A stretch of 64,000 bases of DNA from Streptomyces glomeratus (lineage in GTDB: Bacteria > Actinomycetota > Actinomycetes > Streptomycetales > Streptomycetaceae): the NCBI RefSeq assembly GCF_021462825.1, contig NZ_JAKEEB010000018.1, forward strand, positions 62,001-126,000. Direction: 5' to 3'. The position numbers and the translations under genes are program-made. Positions 8,316 through 17,843 of this stretch are shown here, piece after piece. How positions within the stretch are numbered: position 1 is the stretch's first letter; each line of letters opens with the position of its first letter. The notes below the pieces were generated by a model, which did no database searches, was not told where the DNA came from, and was given only the letters and a program-made list of their open reading frames with translations.

Positions 8316-11156
8316 TCAGGAGGCGGCCAGCAACGCCTCCAGCGCGACCGCCGTGTCGGGGTGGTGTCCGAGCAGCGCCACGCCGGACGGTCCCGGTTCC
8401 GCCCGCTCCCAGGCCTCGTCGCAGCCCAGGATCCCCGCCACCGCATCGCATGTGGCCGGGTGGGCGGCGAGCAGTGCGACGCCACGGTTCTCCCCGGCGC
8501 GCCCGGCAGAAGGATCGGCTCGGGGGCCCGGCTGGTCCCGCCACGGCGGAACCCATGCGTCCAGCACCGGCAGCCGGCCGGGGAAGATGCGCCCGGCCTC
8601 ACGGATCAGCAGCGGAGCCAGCTCGGCACCGTCGGACCGCAATGTGGTGATCAAGGTCGGCAGCCAGGGCAGCAGCACCGGGTCCGGCAACCGTGCGAAC
8701 GCGTTCGAAACGGCCTCCACGACGAAGTCGGCCAGCTGTGGAACCGGCTCCAGCGCGTGCAGGAATCCACTGAGATAACGCGGATACGCGGGGACGACCA
8801 ACGGGTTGTCCAGCAGGTCCTCACACCGGGCCCGCAGTTCCGCGCGGGAGAGATGTCCCAGCTGCACCTGAGCCGCCCACAACAGGGCCGTCTTCGACGG
8901 CTCCTGCGGGTGGGACTGCGCGACTGCCAGCTCCAGCTGGGTCCGGTCGCAGCCCAGCGACAGCGCGAGGCTCTCCATGCCGAACAGGAAGCCCATGGTC
9001 GCCGCGACCTGACGGACCGTCGCCTCCTCGTCGGTGAACGCCGTCGGCAACAGGGTGCAGTAGTGGGCGTAGCCGGCCTTGACGAAGGACTCGATCCACG
9101 GCGGGAGCACCGGTTCGCCGGTGCGGTAGTAGGCCAGCAGCCGTCGTACCCGGCGCAGCACCTCCGGCGCGCCGTCGACGCCCCGTTCTCTCGACAGCAC
9201 CTCAAGGGCGTGTGTGCCCAGCTCGTCGGCGAGGCGGCGGCTGCGCAGATACAGCGTCGCGTCCTCCACCGTCTCCAGCACGGTTGCCGCGGTGGCGTGC
9301 GGACCGTACGCGGTGCGCCGCAGGCGCTGCTCCAGGACCTGCTCGATGCTGACGCCTTCGTAGCCGAGTTCGATGAGCGCCCGCTGGTGGGTGCCGAGCG
9401 CGAGATCCCAGGACTCCTGGATGGACCGCTCGCCGAGCCGCCGCTCGCCCATGATCGGCCGCGCGGCGCCCTGGGGCATCAGACGGCGCAGCATCCACAG
9501 CACATCCGAGCACTGCTGGAGTTCCGGCCGGGAGGCGATGTCCAGCAAGGCGCGCTGCACACCGCGCTGCCCGAGCTTCAGGCCGAGCGGCGCGAGCCGG
9601 TCGTGCACGTCGCGCGCAAGGGGTGGCAGGGCGTCGTAGCCGACCTGGCCGATCCGGTCGCCGCCCATCATGATCTCCACCAGGCGGCGCACATCGCGTC
9701 GGCCCGGCACGGAGTCCTTCTCGATGCAGGTGACCGCCGCGTCCTGGAAGTCGTACGGCGTGGGCTTGGCCCGGTCGCGCATCCCGGCCAGCAGGATCGA
9801 CGTCTCGAACACCGCGATGGCGTCGGCGGTGGAGGCGAGGTAGCCGTTGCGGCGTGCCGCGCGCACGATCTCCACCGACCAGCCGAGCAGTTCCGCCTCG
9901 TCCAGCCGGTCGAGCACCGGCGGCCGCTGGAGGAAGCCGGACAGTCTGTCCGTGGACAAGGCTGCCGGCTCGGGTACGGCCGCCGCGCCCGTCGTCCCGG
10001 TTGTCGCGTTCTTCCCGGTCGCTTTGGTCTTCCTGGCTGCCGCGGTCTTCTTCGCGCCCGCCTGACCGTCCAGGCGGTACGGCCGTATCCCCGTGCGCCT
10101 GAGGTTCTTCGCCCACACCGTGGCGGCGATCGACACGGAGCCGGCGGCGAGACCGAACTGTGCCTCGATCGCCGCGTGGCTGGACGGGATCAGGCCGTAC
10201 TGCCACTTGGTGGCGCTGGATGGGCTGATCTCGAAGGTGTCGGCACCGTGGACGCCGAACTCCGCGACCCGGCTGGCCGCGTGGAACGCACCGCACACAT
10301 AGAGGCAGTCCGCGGGATCGGTCCCGGTCGCGGCGAGGTGTGCGCGCATCCTGGTCCACATATGGCGCTCGCGGTCCTCGTCCACGCGCACCCGTCGCGG
10401 ATCGCCGGGGGCGAGGCGCCGGAACAGACTGCCGATCAGAAGCATGACCTGCCGGTAGGTGTCGTGGTCGCAGTCGCCGAGCGGCAGCTCGACGTACTGG
10501 TGCCACCATTCCGACCAGTGCCGCACCCGGCCGTGGCGCAGCAGATGCTCCTCCAGCTCGGCGAAGCGCGGCCTGAGATCGCCGATCTCCACGCCGACCG
10601 CGTCGCCGTGCAGCGCGGCCTCCTCCTCGGCCGGGGGCGCGTCCGGATCGGCCGGCTCGGCGGAGGCCGTGTCGCGCGGCTCCCACTGGAACACATGGTC
10701 CGAGGAGCGGTCGACGAGCACCAGCTCGACACCCGGTGTGTCCAGCGCGTAGGCGATCGCCTGGTACTCCGCCGAAGCCTCGGTGATCGGCGCGACCACC
10801 GACAAGGGCGCCCAGTCGGCCGGGAAGCCGTCGACCTCGGTCGCGAACGCCTGCACCGCGACCGGGAGTCTGCAGTTGCGCAGTTCGGTCAGCAGCGGTG
10901 CCATGTCCTCGCACAGCTCCAGGTACACCACCTTCGGCTGCTTCTCCCGCAGCCGGCGCGCCATCGCGGTCGCCGAGGCGGGCGAGTGGTGGCAGACCGG
11001 GAAGATCTCCAGTGGTTCCCGCACCGCTCGGTCGACGTCGTCGACGATGCCGAGCAGGATGCCCTCCAGGGCGTCCGGCCCGTCGGCGAACGCCGCTGCC
11101 GCCTGCTGCAGTTGTGAGCGCAGCGCGTCGAACGTCCCCTCTCCCTTGCCGCTCAT
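8316..11156 (-). CDS. DUF5682-family protein of the MoxR/VWA cluster
   Basis: A 946-residue protein, last gene of a four-gene operon. The N-terminal third carries 'FPVCHHSPASATAMARRLR' and 'YLELCEDMAPLL', characteristic of DUF5682, a family repeatedly found beside MoxR AAA ATPases and VWA proteins. A Lys/Ala/Thr-rich linker near residues 365-400 separates it from a long helical C-terminal half. No catalytic residues can be assigned. Its ATG overlaps the MoxR stop (ATGA), so the two are translationally coupled and probably form one complex. The biochemical function is not known. Confidence 0.85.
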   Translation of the reverse strand: MSGKGEGTFDALRSQLQQAAAAFADGPDALEGILLGIVDDVDRAVREPLEIFPVCHHSPASATAMARRLREKQPKVVYLELCEDMAPLLTELRNCRLPVAVQAFATEVDGFPADWAPLSVVAPITEASAEYQAIAYALDTPGVELVLVDRSSDHVFQWEPRDTASAEPADPDAPPAEEEAALHGDAVGVEIGDLRPRFAELEEHLLRHGRVRHWSEWWHQYVELPLGDCDHDTYRQVMLLIGSLFRRLAPGDPRRVRVDEDRERHMWTRMRAHLAATGTDPADCLYVCGAFHAASRVAEFGVHGADTFEISPSSATKWQYGLIPSSHAAIEAQFGLAAGSVSIAATVWAKNLRRTGIRPYRLDGQAGAKKTAAARKTKATGKNATTGTTGAAAVPEPAALSTDRLSGFLQRPPVLDRLDEAELLGWSVEIVRAARRNGYLASTADAIAVFETSILLAGMRDRAKPTPYDFQDAAVTCIEKDSVPGRRDVRRLVEIMMGGDRIGQVGYDALPPLARDVHDRLAPLGLKLGQRGVQRALLDIASRPELQQCSDVLWMLRRLMPQGAARPIMGERRLGERSIQESWDLALGTHQRALIELGYEGVSIEQVLEQRLRRTAYGPHATAATVLETVEDATLYLRSRRLADELGTHALEVLSRERGVDGAPEVLRRVRRLLAYYRTGEPVLPPWIESFVKAGYAHYCTLLPTAFTDEEATVRQVAATMGFLFGMESLALSLGCDRTQLELAVAQSHPQEPSKTALLWAAQVQLGHLSRAELRARCEDLLDNPLVVPAYPRYLSGFLHALEPVPQLADFVVEAVSNAFARLPDPVLLPWLPTLITTLRSDGAELAPLLIREAGRIFPGRLPVLDAWVPPWRDQPGPRADPSAGRAGENRGVALLAAHPATCDAVAGILGCDEAWERAEPGPSGVALLGHHPDTAVALEALLAAS

Positions 11157-12265
11157 GACAGGGTGGCGATCGTGTCGCGGCCGCCCTCGAGGAACTCCGG
11201 CCAGGATCCGCCTTCTTCCTTGCTGCGCGGTTCGACGACCCCGTGCAGGTACTTGTTGAGGATGGCCAGGTCCTCCGGCTCGCGGCGGGCCAGCGATCCC
11301 ACGAGCGAGGAGGCCAGTGTGCGGGCGGTCAGCGTGCGCTCGCCGAAGAAGTTGCTGTGCAGAATGGCATCCTCCAGCACACCGATCTGCTCGGCGGTGG
11401 ACAGCGCGGATTCCAGCCTCTCGTCGTCGCCGGCCGCCGCGGCGGCCGAGGCGCGCAGGTCGGCGAAGCTCTGCAGCAGCACGTCGAGCAGCGTCGGCGG
11501 CACGTCCAGCTCGATGCGGTGGCGGCGCAGCAGTTCCTCGGTGCGGAAACGGACGATCTCCGCCTCGCTCTTCTTGTTCGTCACCACCGGGATGCGTACG
11601 AAGTTGAAGCGGCGCTTGAGGGCCGAGGACAGGTCGTTGACGCCCCGGTCACGGCTGTTGGCGGTGGCGATGACGGAGAAGCCGGGCTTGGCGAAGACGA
11701 TGTTGTCGCTGTCCAGCTCGGGGACCGAGATGTACTTCTCCGACAGGATCGAGATCAGGGCGTCCTGGACGTCGCTGGTGGAGCGGGTGAGTTCCTCGAA
11801 GCGGCCGATCGCACCGGACTCCATCGCGGTCATGATCGGCGAGGGGATCATCGACTCGCGCGACTGGCCCTTGGCGATCACCATCGACACGTTCCAGGAG
11901 TACTTGATGTGGTCCTCCGTGGTGCCGGCCGTGCCCTGCACCACCAGGGTGGAATTACGGCAGATCGCGGCGGACAGCAGTTCCGCCAGCCAGCTCTTGC
12001 CGGTGCCGGGGTCGCCGATGAGCAGCAGACCGCGGTCGGAGGCCAGCGTGACGATGGAGCGCTCGACGAAGCTGCGGTCGCCGAACCACTTCTGCGGTAT
12101 GTCCCGGTCGAGACCGTCGGAGCGCTCGGAGCCCAGGATGAACAGCCGGACCATCTTCGGGGACAGGCGCCAGGCGAAGGGCTTGGGGCCGTCGTCGATC
12201 GACTCCAGCCAGTCGAGCTCCTCGGCGTACTTGATCTCGGCAGGGGCGCGCAACAGGTCGGACAT
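11153..12265 (-). CDS. MoxR-type AAA+ ATPase
   Basis: A 370-residue MoxR/AAA_5 ATPase. It has Walker A 'GDPGTGKSW' (about residue 85), a Walker B-like 'GRFEELTRS', sensor 1 'FSVIATANSRDRG' and the arginine region 'SSALKRRFNFVRIP'. MoxR ATPases act as chaperones, often with a VWA partner that recognises the substrate, and here the VWA gene is directly upstream (67 bp). ATG 12265 is preferred because GAAAGG lies about 8 bases upstream; GTG 12280 is an alternative. Confidence 0.9.
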   Translation of the reverse strand: MSDLLRAPAEIKYAEELDWLESIDDGPKPFAWRLSPKMVRLFILGSERSDGLDRDIPQKWFGDRSFVERSIVTLASDRGLLLIGDPGTGKSWLAELLSAAICRNSTLVVQGTAGTTEDHIKYSWNVSMVIAKGQSRESMIPSPIMTAMESGAIGRFEELTRSTSDVQDALISILSEKYISVPELDSDNIVFAKPGFSVIATANSRDRGVNDLSSALKRRFNFVRIPVVTNKKSEAEIVRFRTEELLRRHRIELDVPPTLLDVLLQSFADLRASAAAAAGDDERLESALSTAEQIGVLEDAILHSNFFGERTLTARTLASSLVGSLARREPEDLAILNKYLHGVVEPRSKEEGGSWPEFLEGGRDTIATLS

Positions 12266-12332
12266 GACAGGGCCTTTCACAGTGGATGACTGAGCGAATG
12301 ACGAACGAAGACCGAGTGGAGAACCGGAAGGA

Positions 12333-13838
12333 CTAGGCGAGAAACGTCTTGAGTTCCTGGACGAGCTTGCGGATGTGACCGGAGATCACCGGCGTGCCCA
12401 GATCCTTGAAGCGCTCCCGGAACCATGGGTTGACGCTGCCGCGGCCGGAACTGGTCACCGAGCCGACGGGTATGAACTTGACCCCCGAGCGGTGCAGGGC
12501 GGACATGCTCTCGAACAGTTGCTCGGTGCGCCATTCGTAGAAGTCGGAGATCCAGACGACCACGGTGTTGCGGGGTTCGGCGACCTTCGGCTGGGCCAGC
12601 GCCATGGCGACCGTGCCGTCGGTGCCGCCGCCCAGGTTGGTCCGCAGCAGGGTCTCGAAGGGGTCGTGCACCCACGGCGTGAGGTCGAGCGCCTGTGTGT
12701 CGTAGGCGATGAGGTGTACGTCCACCTTGGGCAGCCCGGCGAAGATCGACGCCAGGATGGTGCAGTTGACCATCGAGTCGACCATCGAGCCCGACTGGTC
12801 CACGACCACGATCAGCCGCTGGGGCGTCGTCTTGCGGGCGGTGTGGCGGTAGTAGAGGCGGTCGACGTAGAGCCGCTCCTCCTCCGGGCTCCAGTTGGTG
12901 AGGTTCTTCCAGATCGTGCGGTCCAGGTCCAGGTTGCGGAAGACGCGCTTGGGCGGCACCGAACGGTCCAGGGCGCCGACCGTGGCCTTTTCCACCTGCG
13001 TACGCAGCACCTCGGCGACCTCGTCGACGAAGCGGCGGATCAGGGCCTTGGCGTTGGCCAGGGCGACACCGGAGAGGTTGTTCTTGTCCCGCAGCAGCTG
13101 CTCGATCAGCGACATGCTCGGCGTCAGCCGGGAGGCGAGCTGCGGGTCCGCGAGAACCTCGCGCAGGTGCATCCTCTTGACGAGGTCCGCCTCGATGGAG
13201 CCGAGTTCCGGGCCGATCGCCGGGATCAGCCGGCTGAGATCGGGCGTCGTACCGCGGCCGCCGGAGCCGGTCGGGGTGACGCCCGGGCCCGCGGCGCCGC
13301 CCCCAGCGCCGCGGCCGCCGCGCAGGTCGCCCGGCTTGCAGCCGAACGCCCGCTCCAGCCAGCCCGCGTCGGACTGCCAGCGGGACAGCTGTGCGGCGGT
13401 GACCGTACCGGAGCCGGCGGCGAAGACGTTGAGCAGCACCTTGGACACCAGTGCCGCACGCCGCACCTCTGCCGCGTGGTCACGTGCGCCGTCGTCGTCG
13501 GGCTCCGGCACCATGAGGCCCTCGAACTCCTCGGTCAGCTCCGGATGGCGCTGCACGATCGAGTCGACTGACGTCGCCGGGTCCAGCAGCGCGGGCGGCA
13601 GGCCTATGTCCTCGACGACGGCGAGGCTCGCCGACTCGAGCGTCGCCTGCTCCTCGTGGTCGAAGAGGCGGGCGAGAAGCCGCCAGTACAGAACCTGGCG
13701 ACGGTTGTCGTGGGCTGCCGACCCGTGGTCCGCCGGAACCGTATGTCCGGTCGTCCGCCCTGTGACTTGCTCGGTCGGCCACCCTGTGGCTTGCTCGGTC
13801 GGCCGCCCTGTGGCTTGCTCGGTCGTTTGCCCGGTCAT
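12333..13838 (-). CDS. VWA domain protein (CoxE/MoxR partner type) with N-terminal octapeptide repeats
   Basis: A 501-residue protein whose C-terminal third is a von Willebrand A domain with an intact MIDAS: 'VVVDQSGSMVDS' (D-x-S-x-S), a threonine in 'GGGTDGTVAM', and 'WISDFYEW'. The middle is helical and includes a flexible Gly-rich loop near residue 180. The first 30 residues are imperfect T-E-Q-A-T-G-R-P octapeptides encoded by a 24-bp tandem repeat. ATG 13838 overlaps the SWIM stop (ATGA). It probably presents clients to the neighbouring MoxR ATPase. Confidence 0.88.
   Translation of the reverse strand: MTGQTTEQATGRPTEQATGWPTEQVTGRTTGHTVPADHGSAAHDNRRQVLYWRLLARLFDHEEQATLESASLAVVEDIGLPPALLDPATSVDSIVQRHPELTEEFEGLMVPEPDDDGARDHAAEVRRAALVSKVLLNVFAAGSGTVTAAQLSRWQSDAGWLERAFGCKPGDLRGGRGAGGGAAGPGVTPTGSGGRGTTPDLSRLIPAIGPELGSIEADLVKRMHLREVLADPQLASRLTPSMSLIEQLLRDKNNLSGVALANAKALIRRFVDEVAEVLRTQVEKATVGALDRSVPPKRVFRNLDLDRTIWKNLTNWSPEEERLYVDRLYYRHTARKTTPQRLIVVVDQSGSMVDSMVNCTILASIFAGLPKVDVHLIAYDTQALDLTPWVHDPFETLLRTNLGGGTDGTVAMALAQPKVAEPRNTVVVWISDFYEWRTEQLFESMSALHRSGVKFIPVGSVTSSGRGSVNPWFRERFKDLGTPVISGHIRKLVQELKTFLA
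13762..13833. repeat. 24-bp tandem repeat in the VWA gene
   Basis: Three near-identical 24-bp units run 13762-13785, 13786-13809 and 13810-13833, preceded by a decayed 21-bp unit (13741-13761). The unit length is a multiple of three, so copy-number change adds or removes the octapeptide T-E-Q-A-T-G-R-P without breaking the frame. Confidence 0.85.
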
Positions 13839-15766
13839 TTCCGCAGCAGCCTCCCGGCGCGCTCCCGCAGCGCGGCGACGGCATCGGTGGCGGCCTTCTC
13901 GGCCTTGATCCCGGCCTTGTCGGCCGTGCCGCCGGCCCATGCCCCGGCGTGCACCGCCACCGCCTTCTTCCGCACGGTCGTCTCCACGGCGAGCGGCTGC
14001 ACGCTGAACGCACCGGCGTCCCAGCGCAGCAGGCCGATGCAGGCCCTCGACGCCGCCACTTCCTCGGCCCCGAGCGGTCCGGCACCCGGCGCCCGGTCGG
14101 CGTCGACGGCGAGCCGGTGACCGGCGACCGTGAACGTCAGCGCGTCCTCGTCCCGCTGGACGGCGTATCCCTCCAGCAGCACGGGTACGGCGATACGGGC
14201 CGGGTGCCGGTCCAGTGGCGCGGCCGGCGCGGCCGTCGCCGCGGGCAGGGCGACGCGGGCGGTGGCGAAGGCGTCGGCGGGCTCACCCGGACGTCCGTGC
14301 TCCTCGCTCCAGATCAGATCGCCTTCGGCGGTGATCGGCATGTCCACGAGATCCATGGAGCGGCCCTCGCCGGCCGCGGCCAGCAGCGACATGTGCGGCC
14401 GCATCAGCTGCCAGACACCGGCTCCGAGAACCGTGTCCGGCTTGGGCACCGAGATACTGGCCCGCACCAGCCGTGGCGCGCTGCCGTCGGCGGGTTCCAG
14501 TACCGCGTGGACCTGCGCCTGGGCCGCGGTCGCGTGTTCCTGCACATCCACGCCGAGGGGCAGCAGTCGGCCGGTGACCGTACCGGCCGCGGGGGTGCCG
14601 GCGGCGTGCGGCAGCGTCAGGAGCATCGCCCGTGACCACAGGTCGCCCCAGCGGCGTACCGGGATCCGTTCGAGTGACGCGCCGGGGCAGGAGGCGGCGA
14701 GTTCGGCGGCGAAGCCGTCGAGAAGGGTGCCCAGGCGGCGCAGGGCGGGGTCCGGGAGCATCGCGGAGACGACCTGTGCCGCCCCGGAGACCGTCTCGTG
14801 GTCGATGCCCTGCCATCCGGCGCGCGCCAGATCGCACAGCCAGGCGCGGGCGGCGGCCGGCAGGTTCGCCGTCGCTTGCGCACCGGGCTCCGGGACCGCC
14901 TCCGCCTCGCCGTGCCCCCGGCCGGTCGTCTCCGCGACACGCGCCATGAGCGCATCGTGCACGGCGCCCAGCAGCGCGGTGCGGGCGGCGGCCAGGGCGA
15001 CCAAGTCGTCCTCGCCGGCCGCTCCGGCGGCGGCCTTCCCGGCGGCCTCGGCGACCCTGGAGGCCAGCGGCGTCCCCGCGACGGCGTCGGCGAGTTCACC
15101 GAGAGCCACGGCCTGGTCGGGTCGCGGACGGAGCAGTCCGCCGACGAGCGCCCGGTCGAAGGCGTCGACGGCCGTCAGGGCATCGTCCAGTCCCGCAACG
15201 GGCTCGGCGAGCGGGCCGGTGCGCTCCGCCTCGCCCGAACCGGGCTCGCGCGGGGGCACCCCCGTCGCCGCCGCCCTCGTCGGCGGGAACCACTGCATCT
15301 CGGGCAAAGGGGCGGTGGTCGGGGCCAGTTGCAGATAGGCCAGGTGGCGCAGGAACCGGCTGAAGACGGCGGCGGCGGCCTTGGTGTCCGCCTGCGGGGG
15401 CCGGGCGCCGGTCATGGCCGAGACGACGGTGTCCGCGCTGGGACCCTCGTCCGAGATCTCCACACGCAGATAACGGGCGACGCGCTCGGCGCCGTACTGC
15501 AGCACGGCCTCGTTGATCATGGCCCGGATGTGATTGCAGAAAGAGCCCCGTGCGCCACCGCAGGGACGGTTGTTGTTGGTACTGCAGGCGAACGCGTAGG
15601 TCCCGGCCGCGACCGACGAGACGTACACCCGCTCGATGTCCGAGCCGCTGGACACCACACCCTGCAGACGTCCGTCGGCCAGTTCGACGAACGGAACCTT
15701 GGCCAGCTTGCGCGGCCGAGCGGGCGGTGTCACGCGTGCCGTGCTCGACTTCTCCCAATGCGACAA
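13835..15766 (-). CDS. SWIM zinc-finger protein, first gene of the MoxR/VWA operon
   Basis: A 643-residue protein with an N-terminal SWIM-type zinc finger: cysteines in 'YAFACSTNNNRPCGG' followed by the C-x-H pair in 'GSFCNHIRAMI' (about residues 58-84). The rest is Ala-rich and helical. SWIM fingers bind nucleic acid or protein. The start is TTG at 15766, supported by AAAGGAG about 8 bases upstream and by the absence of an ATG or GTG in a suitable place. It leads the SWIM-VWA-MoxR-DUF5682 operon, a gene combination conserved in actinobacteria but without an assigned function. Confidence 0.85.
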   Translation of the reverse strand: MSHWEKSSTARVTPPARPRKLAKVPFVELADGRLQGVVSSGSDIERVYVSSVAAGTYAFACSTNNNRPCGGARGSFCNHIRAMINEAVLQYGAERVARYLRVEISDEGPSADTVVSAMTGARPPQADTKAAAAVFSRFLRHLAYLQLAPTTAPLPEMQWFPPTRAAATGVPPREPGSGEAERTGPLAEPVAGLDDALTAVDAFDRALVGGLLRPRPDQAVALGELADAVAGTPLASRVAEAAGKAAAGAAGEDDLVALAAARTALLGAVHDALMARVAETTGRGHGEAEAVPEPGAQATANLPAAARAWLCDLARAGWQGIDHETVSGAAQVVSAMLPDPALRRLGTLLDGFAAELAASCPGASLERIPVRRWGDLWSRAMLLTLPHAAGTPAAGTVTGRLLPLGVDVQEHATAAQAQVHAVLEPADGSAPRLVRASISVPKPDTVLGAGVWQLMRPHMSLLAAAGEGRSMDLVDMPITAEGDLIWSEEHGRPGEPADAFATARVALPAATAAPAAPLDRHPARIAVPVLLEGYAVQRDEDALTFTVAGHRLAVDADRAPGAGPLGAEEVAASRACIGLLRWDAGAFSVQPLAVETTVRKKAVAVHAGAWAGGTADKAGIKAEKAATDAVAALRERAGRLLRK

Positions 15767-16256
15767 CGCACCATCTCCTTTGCGCCCAGGGGACTTCCAC
15801 GCCGGATCGGCGGGACACGGCTGAACATAGTGGCGACCACTGACAACGCCTCGGGGAGCGGCACATCACCCCGGCCGGTCATCGGCCGGCGACGGATCGG
15901 GGACAACCGCGCCCCGGCCGGGGCCCGGCACGGGCGCATCGATCCGCCGCTCGGGGACACCGCGGCTCAACGCCCGGCGCCCGCCGAATCCCCGAGCGAG
16001 CCTCGACGGGTATGCGCCGCATGGCGTAACCGCCACCCGGACGGGCTAGCCAGGTGGCGTGTCGTCAGATGTGCCCCCGTGCGGCTGTCACCGCAAGGAG
16101 CCACCGTCGGCCGCACCCGGGATGGACCAGGCCACCGCGCGATCTTCGGCCCGTTCGCACACGCTGATCCCAGGGCCGGCCCACGCCGGACATCCGCTCC
16201 ACAGGCAGGTCCGCCCCTCCCGCCGTCCCACGACCCCACACAAGGGAGCATGCGCA
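15767..16256. other. Intergenic region, 490 bp, divergent promoters expected
   Basis: No convincing gene on either strand. It lies between the divergent SWIM operon and the following gene and must hold both promoters. A small palindrome AGTGG-CGA-CCACT is at 15829-15841, about 65 bp upstream of the SWIM start, and could be an operator. No clear -35/-10 pair was found. Confidence 0.4.
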
Positions 16257-16976
16257 ATGGCAGTGACGACGGACGCGCTCATTCCGGTGCTACAAGACGC
16301 CCGGAAGACCCACGCCGCGCTCATCCACATGCTGCGAGCGGATTTGGCTGTCACCCCCGCACATCCGCACCGCCACACACTCGAACACCTCCTCGCCGAC
16401 GTACGGGCGCACATCGACCGCATCGACGACCATGTCCGCGCCCTGCGGCCCCGGCGGCTGCTGACCGACGCCACCGCCCTCGTCCGGACGCTCGCGTCGG
16501 TCGCCGTCCGCGCGGCGCGCATCCCTCTGGAGGCCGGCGCGGTGATCGCGGACGGTGTCCTGCTCGGCGGACGCCCGGCCACCGACCGCCAGATGCTGAG
16601 GATCACGGAGTGCGAGTACGCCGCCGCCGCCCAGGCCCTGGCGGCCTGCCGCGCCGGTGAGAGCGTCGCGGCGCTCGCCGACGACGAGAGCGCCATGAAC
16701 CTGCTCGGATCACTGCGCCAGCGGGACGAGGAAGTACTGCGGACACTGGAGAACCGCCTCGAACAGCTCGCCCTGGCCCTGGCCGAGGCGACGGCCGGTG
16801 GCGGCCGGTCCACCCGGACCTACGGCACGCCCACGGCGACGCCGGCCCGCCTGTCCGGACTGCAAGACCATCAGTCCTGGTCCGGTCACCGTCCGCCCGC
16901 GGACACCCGGGTCGGCTCCGGCGCTCCGGGGACGGGACTCCAGGCAGCCGCACCCGTCGCGGGAAGGGGTCAGTGA
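16257..16976 (+). CDS. Hypothetical helical protein
   Basis: A 239-residue soluble protein, ATG with AAGGGAG 6-8 bases upstream. The first 180 residues are predicted almost wholly helical. The segment 'RITECEYAAAAQALAACRAG' followed by 'MNLLGSLRQRDEEVLRTLE' resembles the helical pairs of ferritin-like/DUF892 stress proteins, but without a clear metal-ligand set, so this is only a suggestion. The last 55 residues are Pro/Gly/Thr-rich and probably disordered. Confidence 0.72.
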   Translation: MAVTTDALIPVLQDARKTHAALIHMLRADLAVTPAHPHRHTLEHLLADVRAHIDRIDDHVRALRPRRLLTDATALVRTLASVAVRAARIPLEAGAVIADGVLLGGRPATDRQMLRITECEYAAAAQALAACRAGESVAALADDESAMNLLGSLRQRDEEVLRTLENRLEQLALALAEATAGGGRSTRTYGTPTATPARLSGLQDHQSWSGHRPPADTRVGSGAPGTGLQAAAPVAGRGQ

Positions 16977-17269
16977 CGATCGGCGGACACCACGGAGACC
17001 ACCGGCCGACCGAGCGGGATGCCTCCCGGGCCGCCCGCCACGGACACCAGTGGGAGACGGCGACCGTCTCCGTCCTGACCTTGCGCTCAGCCGGTGCGCA
17101 CGGTGCTCGGCAGCCCGACATGGCGGTTTCGGACCGCGCATGTCCGTGCGCACCCGCCACTCTTACGGGAGGTTTGCGCGAGAAGTGAGCCACTGCTGGA
17201 CGGCGTCATAGGCGAACTCGAAGACTTTGCCGATGTACGGCAGCGTGATGCGGGTCAGTCCGTCAGGTC

Positions 17270-17720
17270 CGCAGGCTCTCCAGCACCTGACCGAAGTCCT
17301 GCGCCTGTACCAGCCCAACTGGTTCATGATGTGGCGCACCACACGGCCGACGGCCATCCGCTCGGTACCGCTCCCCGAAGGCGCCGAGCTCATCCTCAGC
17401 GCGGCCGCACTGCACCGCGGCCCGGCCGCCTTTCCCGATCCCCTGCGGTTCGACCCCGGCCGCTGGCCGCATCTGACGGAACGTGACCTGCCGCGCGGCG
17501 CCTATATCCCCTTCGTGGCCGGGAACCGCAAATGCATCGGCGACACTCCGCCTGGCACGAGATGCGGATCACGCTGGCGGCCATCACGGCGCGTCGGCGG
17601 CTCCACCCGCTCCCCCGGCATCGTGTCCACGCCGTCGAGCATGTGCAGATCCGTCCCAACGCGCTGCCCCTGCATGCGTGTCACGCCCCGGAACGACCGG
17701 TGACGCCCGACCGCCCCGCG
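17270..17720 (+). pseudogene. Cytochrome P450, C-terminal relic with frameshift
   Basis: The C-terminal third of a cytochrome P450 close to those paired with terpene cyclases. The K-helix E-x-x-R is in 'TEVLRLYQPNWFMMWR', followed by 'FPDPLRFDPGRW' and the heme loop 'YIPFVAGNRKCIGD' (cysteine near 17533). Directly after the heme loop the frame shifts, and 'WHEMRITLAAITARRRLHP' continues in another frame to about 17700. The N-terminal two-thirds, including the I-helix, is absent. A terpene-modifying P450 locus has been lost here. Confidence 0.8.
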
Positions 17721-17776
17721 GAGTACGCCGAACGCGGGGGCTCCATGGGTCCAGGAACGTCCAGGAACACGCTGAA

Positions 17777-17808
17777 GACCCCGCCTCCGGCATACCGGAG
17801 GCGGGGTC
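17777..17808. terminator. 14-bp hairpin downstream of the P450 relic
   Basis: GACCCCGCCTCCGG (17777-17790) and CCGGAGGCGGGGTC (17795-17808) are perfect complements around a CATA loop. This is a strong intrinsic-terminator-like stem without a clear U-tract. Confidence 0.65.
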
Positions 17809-17843
17809 CTGTGGAGCGCCGGGCAGGCCTTGCACCTGCATCT

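Noticed and set aside
11163..12293. Long plus-strand ORFs antisense to the MoxR and other genes
   Set aside because: High-GC codon bias keeps antisense frames open; the minus-strand proteins carry Walker and other family motifs while these have none.
16973..17188. 71-codon ORF overlapping the stop of the gene at 16257 by GTGA
   Set aside because: Composition is coding-unlike (His/Arg/Ala-rich without periodic hydrophobics) and no family similarity is visible, so it was left out as a gene.
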